Positions 22,303-31,949 of a stretch of DNA of 64,000 bases are shown one piece after another. This stretch comes from Takakia lepidozioides (taxonomy: Eukaryota > Streptophyta > Takakiopsida > Takakiales > Takakiaceae). A model generated the notes under the pieces. That model was not told the DNA's origin, did no database searches, and was given only the letters and a program-made list of their open reading frames with translations. Position 1 is the stretch's first letter, and the number at the start of each line of letters is the position of its first letter. Location of the stretch: assembly GCA_030704615.1 (NCBI GenBank), contig CM060732.1, positions 6,634,001 to 6,698,000 on the forward strand, given 5' to 3'. The translations under genes were made by a program, and so were the position numbers.

Positions 22303-22530
22303 CAACCTTGCATTGACGCAAGGTTGATTGCGAGCTCTCGGATCGGTGTTGAACAAACACAAAAGCTACAGGAAAAGTTGATTGTTGTCTCTTCTTCTTC
22401 TTCGAACTTGATGATGCGTCGCAAGCATCCATGTCTGTCTAGCTTGATTGTAGAGCAGCATCTGCACTGTTTTCATGCACAATATATACACTTGGGAGGT
22501 CGACTTCAACCTTGCGTTGACGCAAGGTTG
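22303..22530. repeat. Two near-perfect E1 palindromes
   Basis: Copies at 22303-22326 and 22507-22530. The second is a perfect inverted repeat with 11-bp arms and a TG centre. They lie just inside the first intron, after the first coding exon of the ParB-like gene. Confidence 0.9.
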
Positions 22531-22589
22531 ATGTCGACCTCAATGCTTAGCAAGAACCAGAAAGAATCAGAGAGAGAGAAAGAGAGTTC

Positions 22590-23065
22590 ATAGCCACCTC
22601 CGGTTTCTTCTTTGCACTTGATGATGCTCCTGACGCATTCAATCTTTCCATTTCGTCTGGAGGTAGCATGCTTCCAAGGAGGTCCCGATGGTGCGAAACA
22701 AGGGCAGACGGCATCGTTTCCGCGTCCGTTTGTTCTCCCTGCTCTTTGAAGACCTGTTTCTCTACTCGCAGTGCTTCCTCCCTAGCCCAGCTCACTTCCT
22801 CGTCCTCCCCCCCTTCTATTGGAGGTTGCTCATCGGTCGCCTCCGGGATCACTTCAAGACCTTCCTCTCCACACTGCGGTTGCAGAATCCTGTTCTGCCC
22901 TTCGTCTTCCTCTACGCCGGATGTTTCTTCTCCCATTCTAAGTTCCCGTCTCGCCTTCCTCATCCTCTCCTTAGCGCGTGCCCTTTGCTTCTTTGATGTG
23001 AAATAAAATGTTCTTCGACGCTTGCTTCTCCCTCGGAATGGGGTCACCGTCTCTGCAGAATCCAT
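22590..23065 (-). CDS. ParB-like/methyltransferase gene, first exon (E1)
   Basis: An exon of about 157 codons starting at ATG 23065. The N-terminus is strongly basic (RSKRRRTFYFTSKKQRARAK), which looks like a nuclear localisation or DNA-binding tail. An acidic disordered stretch (GEETSGVEEDEG and IEGGEDEEVSW) and a short helical end (DLLGSMLPPDEMERLNASG) follow. A GTGGCT donor after KKKPE near 22597 is plausible. E2 and E3 begin with comparable basic, low-complexity exons. The start faces the transposase gene across about 620 bp. Confidence 0.6.
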
Positions 23066-23686
23066 GGTTGCAAAGACAATAACGAGAAGAGGGAAAAAAG
23101 AGGACTATGGGAGGTTCATCGCAAGGCCTTCAACGCCAAGATGTTCGCTCGCAACGTTCAGTGCGCCACTGACTCATTCCACATGCATGGCGAACACGTG
23201 TCCATCTAATCGTTATGAAATATCGGCGGAGATCATTGGATCCTCATCCATTCAAAAACCGTTGGGGTCTAATCACCTCCCATCTGAAAAAGTTCGTTAT
23301 TCTGGCATGTTCCAGAGGAATGTCAAGTGTGTACAGTTGTACAGCGGTGTAGGTGCCGTTAAAATTAAATGGAAATGGGCATCTCTCCTGGCCTCTCTGA
23401 CATGACAACCAAACGGCGGCTCTGTCAGTCAATCTGTCAACGAATGCACTGGTGGGGCACTTGTGAAAAAACAGTTGGATTCTAGGATTAGGGCTGACAT
23501 TATGACCATGCGCTTGGTTTGCATGGGGAGACATTTCACAGAAGTGGAAACCCGCGTTAGGAGATCTGCAAGCCGGAGCGATACCTGCAATTCTCTGTGA
23601 GGACGCCAAAAACTCCGCTCCCACACAATTTGCATTCACAAGCACGGTCGGACTGTGAACTCTACTTTCTGAAGCAACATCGACAT
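23066..23686. promoter_or_regulatory. Shared intergenic region between divergent E1 genes
   Basis: About 620 bp separate the two divergent start codons (23065 minus and 23687 plus). This would be a bidirectional promoter. I see no E1 palindrome in it. In E2 the equivalent place holds the large palindrome array. No TATA box is assigned with confidence. Confidence 0.45.
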
Positions 23687-25684
23687 ATGGCCTCCCAGGC
23701 CATGGGCTCCCTTGATGCGGACTTCTTCAGTGAGGACCACCCTGTGCCATTTTCTTACGAGGTGGAAGATGATGGTTTTGCGCTGGTGCATGAACACGTC
23801 CTCGCAACGCAGTTTCGGTTGGAAAATGGAACTCTATTCCTTCAAAGGGAAGTGTACGATGCCAATGGAAAACTTCTCAAGTACATGTTCCAGAAACCTT
23901 CGCATACTGCACCAGCCACACAATGGAGAGTGCCTCCAGGCAGATACAGGGTGCCCAGTGCCCCTCTGAGACAGTCTACAGGATCTTTCCTTACTCCTGG
24001 CACGGCAGCATCAGTGGCCCAGGAGAAAACACCCGTGGTTGTCAAGAAGGAGACGAGTACCGTTAACACTGTAGTTGAGCTTTCGGACTCATCCTCCGAT
24101 GACACATGTGCAATACCGCCCGTGGATCAGCCATGTCCACCTGTAGAAGCAGATGTGGAGGAGATCACCAGTGTCATTCCTAAACTGAAAGCCATGGGAG
24201 GGATGGCAGGTTTCAAGAGTGAGTTGAGGGGGATAGATTGGAGCACTTTCAATATTCAGAGGGTGGCATTCTTGCCGGAATCTTTTGATGGTAATATTGT
24301 TTTCGAGCTGCCTCCTCCTGGTCGCTTGGGGGGCATTTCTAGTCTCCTGGAAGGAATGGACAAAAAGCACGATGGGCACCCTTGGTGCCGCACAAAAGCC
24401 TCCAATATTCACAACAACGACAAACTCATATTCAGGCGAACAATCTGTAATGGGCACCTGAAATGCGAGAATATGAAATGCAGACACTTCGCATTGTCAG
24501 GTGTGCAAAACCAAAGCGAATGGGATGGTGTCAGTGAGAATCCATTCAAGCCTGGGGTGACACCACCATACAGTAACACTTTTGTGTGCAAGTTCTGTAG
24601 GGTACCACCTTGCTGCCTTGCTTTGTGTGGCGCCAGAATGTATTATGTGGTGCATCGATTCAAAACCCTGACTAGAGCCTGTGTCCAAGGGGGATTATAG
24701 GGAGAGCGTTGACACAGTCTCGCGTCTGATAAGGCAAGAGTTGGATACCAATCCAACTAGAACCACATCTGCAATTGCCATGGGGGCGAGCAAGTCCTTT
24801 CTGGAAAGCCGTATTTTGTGTGCATCAAATTCGGTTGGAGGAATACTGGAGGGATCGGCTTTGGACACTGTTATGGACCATTTCTCAACTTTGACTTCTC
24901 CAAACATTAGGAATCAGGTGAACGCTTTAAGAATGGGCTCTGGGAGCCGAGGTTATATAGACAATATTATGGATTTGAAGAAAAGGAGCATGTATGACTA
25001 CATCCAAGACAACGTTTTCCCGGGACAAGGAGCCAGGAAAGTGTTCTTGTTCAAAATGTCCACAAAAGGTGAGGGCAGCGGGGTTAGCCTGGTTAAACGT
25101 ATGCAGAAGGGTGGGGATCTTGGCAACTGCTTCCTTATGTTCGATCATGTCAAGAGGGTTAAAGACTGGACCACAATGGCATGTCATGTTTACGACCTTG
25201 TGTACCAGCGGGTCATGACAATTGCAGTGTGTGACATGCAGTCAGAGGACACAGATTCACAACAGCTCATGTGGGAAGCTCTCATTCGAGTTATGGCCTC
25301 CAATGGTCTCCCATCTCCCAATTTTGTTGGTTTCATGGCCGATAGTGCTCAAGCTAACTTCAACGCTGTCCGCATTGTGTTCGGGACGGGAGACCCAAAA
25401 GTGCCAATGCCTGGAAGAGAACGTACATGTCTTTTCCATTGGACACAATCCCTGGACAAACACACAAAGACATACATCAAGCCAGATATGCAGACTATGC
25501 ATCGCCAACTGTGCAACCAGTACAAGGACGCCAAAACTATGGGGGAAGCGAATACATTGTTCCAGACAATTTGTGCCTGGTGGTACTCATCTGGAGCGGC
25601 ATCGGAGGACAACATGAGGGCACTGCAAGACTAGTTTGCATTTTGGCACTTCCGTTACCGACAGTGGGGAGCGGCCATGACAAC
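23687..25684 (+). pseudogene. MULE-like transposase, N-terminal and catalytic part (T1, E1)
   Basis: Begins near ATG 23687 (MASQAMGSLDADFFSEDH). An N-terminal domain and a Ser/Asp-rich linker are followed by a Cys/His-rich module (ICNGHLKCENMKC; later CKFCRVPPCCLALC) like the FLYWCH/WRKY-type fingers of Mutator transposases. Candidate catalytic acids are in LMFDHVKRVKDW (near 25140) and GFMADSAQANF (near 25330), with a following ERTCLFHW Cys/His pair. This fits the DDE order of MULE transposases. The frame shifts near 24695 with loss of about ten codons kept in the T3 copy. A TAG lies at 25632-25634. The exon ends with GTGAGT at 25685. Confidence 0.65.
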
Positions 25685-25780
25685 GGTGAGTGGTTTGTAT
25701 TCACCTTCGTTTGGGTGCTTCGGATATATCTTTCAGGGTCCAATCCTAATATCGGGTTTCTGTTTTTTTTCCTTGCAACA

Positions 25781-27161
25781 TATGTCCATTGAGGAGATGG
25801 CGGACATGCCTTCTTGCAATCTTGCAGAGACAGTGCACAATGCCTGGTTGCAGCAATCCGGCAAAAAAGGGAGAGATTTGTATGCGGCGACGGCCGATGA
25901 CCTCATTCGTGCTCTGCAGCAGCAAACCAGATATAGGTCATTCTTGAGGGGTGGCCTTGGTGGCAAAGGTCTGGACAGGAGCAAGTTGATGTTGCGGGCA
26001 GCTGGAAGATCAGGGGATCCCAGCAAAATAGCGCGGGCAGTGAGCATATGTGCAGATGGCACCCCTCTCGTGGGAAGAGTTCCCCATCTGGAAGGCGAAG
26101 AGAGATTCGGTCCTTGCAAACGGAAATTGGACACCCCTCCCGGATCGGATGCAGATTCCCATAGGCCGGACAGGGTGAACTTCTCGACGCCACGTGTTCA
26201 CTTGGATCAGAGATGGAATTGCGGAACATCCATAGGTGAGGGCTACTCTGGCCCAGACCGGACCCCTGCATCAAGCATTGTCACTGCAATGGTTGAAGAC
26301 CACAACGTGGTGCCGCATATAATCAAGTCCATGGGCTTGGACGAGGTTTGGCATATAGAACGCACAAGTGCTGGATCTCGTGTGAAATGCGCGGCGATCA
26401 GGGCCACCAATCATGAAAAATGTACATCATTAATCTCCAGAGGGAAAGAACGCACTGCAGCTCCTACATTCACGGGTTTGTTTCTCCCTTACGGACAAGG
26501 CGAGGCAAAGAACCACAAGTTCTGGTTATGCGCTGACGATTGTGGGAGATGTGTGCATGGTACAGTGAGGCCTTCCGTGGTAAGGAAGCCTACTCCACCA
26601 ACCGTGTGGCCTGTGAAGATGGGCACAGGTCTCACTCACCGAGAGATTGCAATGCTGGAAGAGGCGGGTTTCTCCCTAGCCAGACATTCCATTGCACGTG
26701 AAGGTGCTTCAAGTGGAAGCGGTTCACGGGTACCTCCGCCTGACGCTCACTTGTGGCCAACCAGACGGAACGGGAAGCTTGTTCGACGATTCCCTCCAAC
26801 CGCAGAACACTACGGCAAAATTGAGTCCGCCAGAATGCTTCACGCTCGTGTTGCGGGAACAATGGAAGTGCCTGATCCAGGGTATGGTCGGGTCTTCACC
26901 ATGATCTCATCCGCATCTGCGCTGCAGGACAGGACGTACGAAATCACTGTTTCCAATTTTCCCAATTGTACATGTCCAGATTTTGTTGGTATGCTTTCAA
27001 GTAGTTTGGGAAAGAGAGGGAAGTTCATACCGTGCAAACACCTTTACTTCGTCTTCTTGAGAAGGATGGTTTGTGATCCAAAGCGCGACTTCTTCATTCA
27101 CCAAGCCACTATGAGTTTCAACGAAGTCAACACACTTCTACAGCGGGATACAAGCCCATAA
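25781..27161 (+). CDS. MULE-like transposase, C-terminal SWIM exon (T1, E1)
   Basis: The second exon, after an intron of about 100 bp, opens with EMADMPSCNLAETVHNAWLQ and ends at TAA 27159-27161. A linker with RVPHLEGEERFGPCKRKLD precedes a SWIM zinc finger, CTCPDFVGML ... IPCKHLYFVFLRRM (C-x-C ... C-x-H), near 26968-27060. SWIM fingers are typical of the C-terminal part of Mutator-like transposases. The exon is open throughout, unlike the catalytic exon. T2 and T3 start this exon at the same point. Confidence 0.7.
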
Positions 27162-27344
27162 AAATCGGTGTTTTCCTTGACTACAACTTGTAATGGAATG
27201 ACTATTCAAGTCCAGTGACTCTCAATGTATGACGTCAAACATCTTTGCTATGCGTGGGTCAATGCATTTGTCGCATTGGTTTGTCATTCTCTTTTCATTA
27301 GCAAACACAAGAAACTACCTTCAGATAGACAGATGATCAAATCA

Positions 27345-27575
27345 ACCTCGTCTCAACACGAGGTTTACTTGAAGTTCTCCAAATCCTCCTTGTGTTGACA
27401 CAAGGATGTTTTTAGTTCTCAGAAAACAACATCGTGTCAACACGAAGTTCATTTTTGTTCCAGGAAAACAACCTTGTGTTAACACGAGGTTTTGTTGAAG
27501 TTATCCAAATCCCCCTTGTGTCGACACGAGGTTCATTTCAGTTCTACGAAATGAAGCTCCTGTTAACAGAAGGTT
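27345..27575. repeat. Second palindrome family downstream of T1
   Basis: At least five inverted repeats of about 20-24 bp lie near 27345, 27392, 27430, 27466 and 27512. They share the form CCTTGTGTTNACACGAGG. They resemble the intronic E1 palindromes with the CG of GCG replaced by TG. Arms are less perfect than in the left set. Confidence 0.75.
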
Positions 27576-27639
27576 GAACTCCAGAAGCCCAAAACCCTTC
27601 ATCCGTTTCACCTTCATGTGGTGAAATCAGCAGTTCGGG

Positions 27640-27807
27640 GCTCCACGGTTATAGGCCCACCTTCTTTGTGGTGACGTGGCATGACCTGGACCAGGCTCAC
27701 GCCACGTCAGCATCAGCGCCATGTCAGCAGCGTGAGCGTAGGCTCATGCCACGTCATCATTGTGTGAGCGTACGCTCACGCGCCAGGCTCACGCGGTAGC
27801 GTCGTTG
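27640..27807. repeat. GTGAGCC-rich terminal repeat next to integrase break
   Basis: Repeated GGCTCACGC, GTGAGC and CCACGTCAGC motifs in both orientations, with hairpin potential. The block ends exactly where chromovirus integrase sequence begins (27808). A block sharing AGGCTCACGCCACGTCAGC lies at 56101-56180, also against an integrase break. Confidence 0.75.
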
Positions 27808-28310
27808 CACCACCACCATGATTGCATCGAATCCTTTTGACAGCGGCATAGCAGTCATGAAATCCATCGAGACACTTTCCCAAGACCCCTCTGGAATCGG
27901 CAAGGGTTGTAACAACCCCGCTTGCTTTTTTTACTCGCTCCGGTTTTGTCGGCATGTGGTGCATGTCTTGACATACTCCTCGGCCTCCTCCCTCAGTTTG
28001 GGCCAGAAATACTCTTTCTTCAAGAGTGCCGCAATGCGCTTGGCTCCGCAGTGGGCCGCAAGCGGGCCATCATGGCATTCTCTCAAGAGACTATCTCTGA
28101 TCCCTCCCTTCGGCACGTAGAGATGCTTTTGCTTGTACCAGAGCAGTCCATTTTGCAAGTGGAACTACGATTTAACCCCCATCCTTAAGTCCCGCATCAC
28201 GGACTTCGCCAACTCATCCTTCCGGTAAGCCTTCCAGATCTTCCTTTGGAGCGTCGTCTCGCCCCTGTACACCAACATGAGCTATTGCTTTCTACTTAAA
28301 GCATCGGCCA
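27808..28310 (-). pseudogene. pol: Chromovirus pol fragment: RNase H end and integrase N-terminal half
   Basis: Read on the minus strand: the end of RNase H (VVADALSRK near 28300), a linker, then the integrase zinc finger (LLRECHDGPLAAHCGAKR and CTTCRQNRSE) and the first strand of the core, ending FDAIMVVV. The first catalytic Asp should follow directly, but the sequence changes to GTGAGCC repeats at 27807. A frame change occurs near 27950. The family resembles the integrase at 55064-56100, which starts at precisely the missing residue. Confidence 0.8.
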
Positions 28311-29826
28311 CCACACATGAATTCAAGATGATGCACTGTGAAGCTAATCGCAAGCTTAGAAAGGAAAGGGTTCACCCAATTAAATCTGTGACATGCCTTC
28401 CTGCAGACGTCGACAACAATATCTTCTTTGAGTTCCCTCCTCGAACGGACTATTCAAGGGCGTCCGGATGTTGACAGATATGGATAGGAAACATGACGGT
28501 CATCCTTGGTGCGTCACCAAAACCACCAGCATGAAGATGCTCGATGGTGTGCGGGTGCGCTACGTTGTGTGTGCGGGCGCGCTGCGGTGTTTCTCCCCAA
28601 CTTGCTTCCACTTTAAATCCAGAGGTCACAGGAACGAGACGGAATGGACAGGCACAACTCATCAACCATTTTGAGCTCAGGAGAAGGTTCCAAAGTCCAC
28701 ATTTAAGTGTGCGTATTGCAAAGAACCACCACATTGCATGTCTGTTTGTAATGCCAAGCAGTTCTATATGTTGCACCGTTTCCCTGACCTCACACGAGCT
28801 TGCATACACGTTGGTTCCCATTGTCACAAATTGGCGAGGGGGAACTCGAGGGAGGCTGCCCACGAGGTAGAGCAGCTCATTTAGGAGGAGGTTAAGTTGA
28901 GACCTAGTGCCAAACCCAAACAGATTCAGCTGCAGGCCGCCCATAAGATGACATTGGCCAGAATTATGTCGGAAGATGGCTCCAACAAAGTTCCTCTCGA
29001 TGAGAAGGAAATGGAGGCATTGCTGGAGTCAGTGTCCCACGTCTGTTCACCGAATGTCCGAAACCACATTGTCTCCTGCAAACAGAGAATTGGGCGAGGC
29101 TCGGATATGCACTCCATTCTGGAGGTGAAGCGACGATGTGGATATGACTACATTCATGGAAGTAGGTTTCCAGGACAAGGGACTGAGGCAGATCGTTGTT
29201 TTGTATTCAAAATGTCCACATGTGGGTCTAGCAGCGGCGTGGAACTGGTCCACCGGATGACAAGTGGGGACTTGTCAAACAGTTGTGTCGACCATATCAA
29301 ACGAATTACAAATCACCAGTGGGTGACAATGGGTGCACATGTCTACAACACCCACTACAGGATGCTAATGACAATTGCTATTTGTGAGATGAAAGGAGAG
29401 GACACACAATCGGAGATGCTTCTTTGGCAGGGAATAAACGAACACATGGTCAGGGCGGGATTGCCCCCGCCCAATTTCCGTGGTTTCATGGCGGACAACG
29501 CACAAGCAAATTGGGCTGCCATCCGAAGGGTGTACGGGGAAGACCCCAATGTTCCGATGGAAGGCAAGGAGAGATCTTGTGGGTTCCATTTTCTGCAGAG
29601 CTTGTCGCAGTACGCAACCAGGCTCGTGGTGCCAGATTTCAGAGAGGAGCACCGTTCCATGTGTCTTGCCTTGGATGATGCAGAGACACAGTTTGCACGT
29701 ATATGGGCTTGGTGGACAACGTCAGGTGCTGTAAAGAAATCAGACAAGGGAGCAATGGTCAGTTGGCTAGCATGGTGGCATTATCGTTTCCTCCAGTTCG
29801 GCGACTATATGCGGGAGGTGAGTTAG
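28311..29826 (+). pseudogene. MULE-like transposase copy T2, catalytic part
   Basis: A second transposase copy, close to T3 in sequence. The N-terminus is absent: homology starts near 28311, directly against the pol fragment. Visible are FEFPPRTDYSRASG, the Cys-rich finger (CAGALRCFSPTC; CAYCKEPPHCMSVC), then a long open stretch from about 28897 with GFMADNAQANWAAIRRVYGE and ERSCGFHFLQSL. A TGA near 28672 and a TAG near 28881 interrupt it. The exon ends at GTGAGT near 29817, the same place as in T1. The first catalytic region reads VDHIKRI, with the Phe before Asp lost through a small deletion. Confidence 0.72.
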
Positions 29827-29902
29827 ACGAATTCGGGTCCCGTTGAATATTATGCTAGTCATTATTTGTAACTTGCTTGTAACCTCAGTATGTGCATGTG
29901 CA

Positions 29903-30447
29903 GGAAATGTGTCTGGACTCCGACACCAACATGCCGACAACAAACATGGCCGAATCAATACATTCTTCCTGGTGTGCCTCCTCTGGTGGACATCCTCACT
30001 GCCACAACGGAGGACATTGTGAGGTCAATTATGCAGCAATGCAGGTACAACGAGTTTTTGAAAGGGAAACAGTGGGGCTTGGGGCAGGAAATGCTGATGC
30101 GGACTGCCTCCAGATCGAAGAATCCTCAGAAGTGGGCGGCAGCCTTGCGAGAGGGCCTTCGGGACACGCTGTTGCTTCGAAGAGGCCAACACTTGGAAGG
30201 AGATGTTCACACCTGTCCAGTGAGACGAAGACTTGACGAGGCACCTGGCGGAGAAGAGGATTCATGGCGAGCTGACAAGAATATTCGCACGCTCCCTCGT
30301 GGTCCCGTGATGTTGCCCGAGGAGGTCTCGTCGAGCACCGCAAGTCCTGCACGTTCAAGATCGCCATCTCCTTTGAGCACAGGGCACGTGCCCGAGGAAC
30401 ATAACGAGCCATCTGTAGTAACCACTACAAGATATGAGTGTTTTTAG
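29903..30447 (+). pseudogene. MULE-like transposase copy T2, second exon, truncated
   Basis: Starts after TGTGCAG with EMCLDSDTNMPTTNMAESIH, the equivalent of the second T1 exon. A frameshift near 29970 moves the reading to LTATTEDIVRSIMQQCRYNE and GQHLEGDVHTCPVRRRLDE. The homology to T1 and T3 stops near 30425, well before the SWIM finger, so this copy cannot encode a full transposase. Confidence 0.68.
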
Positions 30448-30797
30448 GACTACGGCTGTTGCGGAGTCATAAAAACGGCATTAGGTACACGATTACAGAA
30501 CGCTGAAATGCGTTGTAGTCATAGTTTTATCACTCTGTAGTAATGGATATCACTACATGACTCTGGAAAGGTAGGGAGCATTGGTCAAACATTGTTGACC
30601 ACGATGACAGGGATGGTTTATATGACTCGCGTCATATGGAGGACTACACGTGGATGAATTTTCCTAGAATTGTATGACTTCATGACTGAATATGGTTTCA
30701 GAGCTCTAATTATACGACTGCATTACTACACGTGTCATTTTGAAGGCACATACACGAATGTATTCATCCATTGGATAAGTTCATTCATCAATGATCA
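30448..30797. other. Non-coding stretch after T2
   Basis: About 350 bp without a convincing reading frame. It contains scattered TCATATGAC and ACTACNNGTC-like short motifs that may be old terminal repeats. I see no recognised feature. Confidence 0.35.
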
Positions 30798-31680
30798 AAG
30801 TGCAAAAGATTAAAAAAAATCAAAAAGTTGCTTATAGGGTTGCCCATTAGGGTGTCAGCCGTGAACAAAGGGCTGGGACTTGGCCTCCTTTTGGGGTTTT
30901 TTTTGTCTCCCGCCACACCATATGTTTTCTTAGTATCCACAAGCCTAGAGCATGGAACGCAACGATCGCAGGATGTGCAGGGGCGTGGGATGGAGGCTTT
31001 GTAGACCTATTCTTGAGCATGCAAGAAGGGGCGAGGATAGGCACAACGAGGCACTACAATACAGTATGGTTTTTAGCACCGTCGGTATTTCACTATGAAT
31101 TTCACTATTTGCCACTTTTCACTATTTCTAGCACCACGTAGTGAAATGTCCTGATATTAATAAAACAATTCACTACAACTATCAAAAGTTTCACTACGGA
31201 GTATTCTACCACCCCTAAGTCAAACATTGACAGCTGTAATTATGAAAATATAATTTATAATATATATTTCAATTTCAATAACTCAAAGTGAAAGTTTTTA
31301 CTAGCAAGTGTTCAAACCAGCCCAATGGTAATATATTTTACTACCACTATCAAATGTTTGTCTACGTGGTGTTTTGGTTTTCTAAGTAGACAAGTCTGGT
31401 AGCAGGATTTTAGCCTCTGACCTAGAATGAATCAAAGTGCAAAAGGTTAAAAAGTCAAAAAGTTGCTAATAAGTTGCCCATTAGGTTTTAAAAAGTTAAA
31501 AAATTGCTAATAAGGTTGCCCATTAGGGTAATCGTGAACACAGAGGAGGGCTGGGACTTGGCATTTTTTTTGTCTCCTGCGCCACACCATGTAGCCGAGG
31601 GATGGAACGCGACGATCGCAGGATATGCAGGGGCGTGGGATGGAGGCGTTGAGCAAATGATGCAGGAAGGAGGAGAGGAG
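30798..31680 (+). repeat. Direct duplication (about 240 bp) carrying a PPR scrap
   Basis: The block at 30798-31030 (AAAGTGCAAAAG ... GGAACGCAACGATCGCAGG ... GGGATGGAGG) recurs at 31432-31680. Its end encodes WNATIAGYAG and a QMMQEGG-like tail, recognisable as a PPR motif remnant (WNAMIAGYAQ class). Between the copies is an AT-rich spacer (31100-31400) with repeated TTCACTA and no gene. Confidence 0.7.
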
Positions 31681-31949
31681 GAGGAGATGAGACGAGGAAA
31701 AGCTCGCAACATTCTTGCGAGCTCGCCGTTCTTGGGAGAGTTAGCTTGGTCTTAGCAGGCCGTGTTTCAATCTCTGCCTACTCAGCTGCACCGTGGTGGT
31801 TCAATCTCACAGACCAATCCGACATTACTTGACTACAGACACAAGCAGCACACACAAGAGGTCATTTTGGGTTGATGGTCGGTCAAGTCATGACACAAGC
31901 TCAAGGACAATGTGATGAGGGCACCATCTTCTTTGACCTATTTCAGCCT

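Larger units (their letters stand above)
15200..27807. mobile_element. DNA element E1: ParB-like/methyltransferase gene plus transposase gene
   Basis: Two divergent genes share an intergenic region at 23066-23686: a multi-exon ParB-like/methyltransferase-like gene on the minus strand and a SWIM-containing transposase gene on the plus strand. Palindromic repeats with the core CCTTGCGT, 2 bp, CGCAAGG-type arm lie in the introns of the first gene. A related set lies beyond the second. The right edge at 27807 carries GTGAGCC repeats and abuts a chromovirus integrase broken at a Val-Val-Val/Asp site. The left edge is not defined. Both genes contain stops or frameshifts. Confidence 0.6.

Noticed and set aside
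22668-23006. Plus-strand frames opposite the first ParB-gene exon
   Set aside because: The minus-strand frame has the basic-acidic composition shared with E2 and E3 and a start facing T1. The plus-strand frames are antisense to it.
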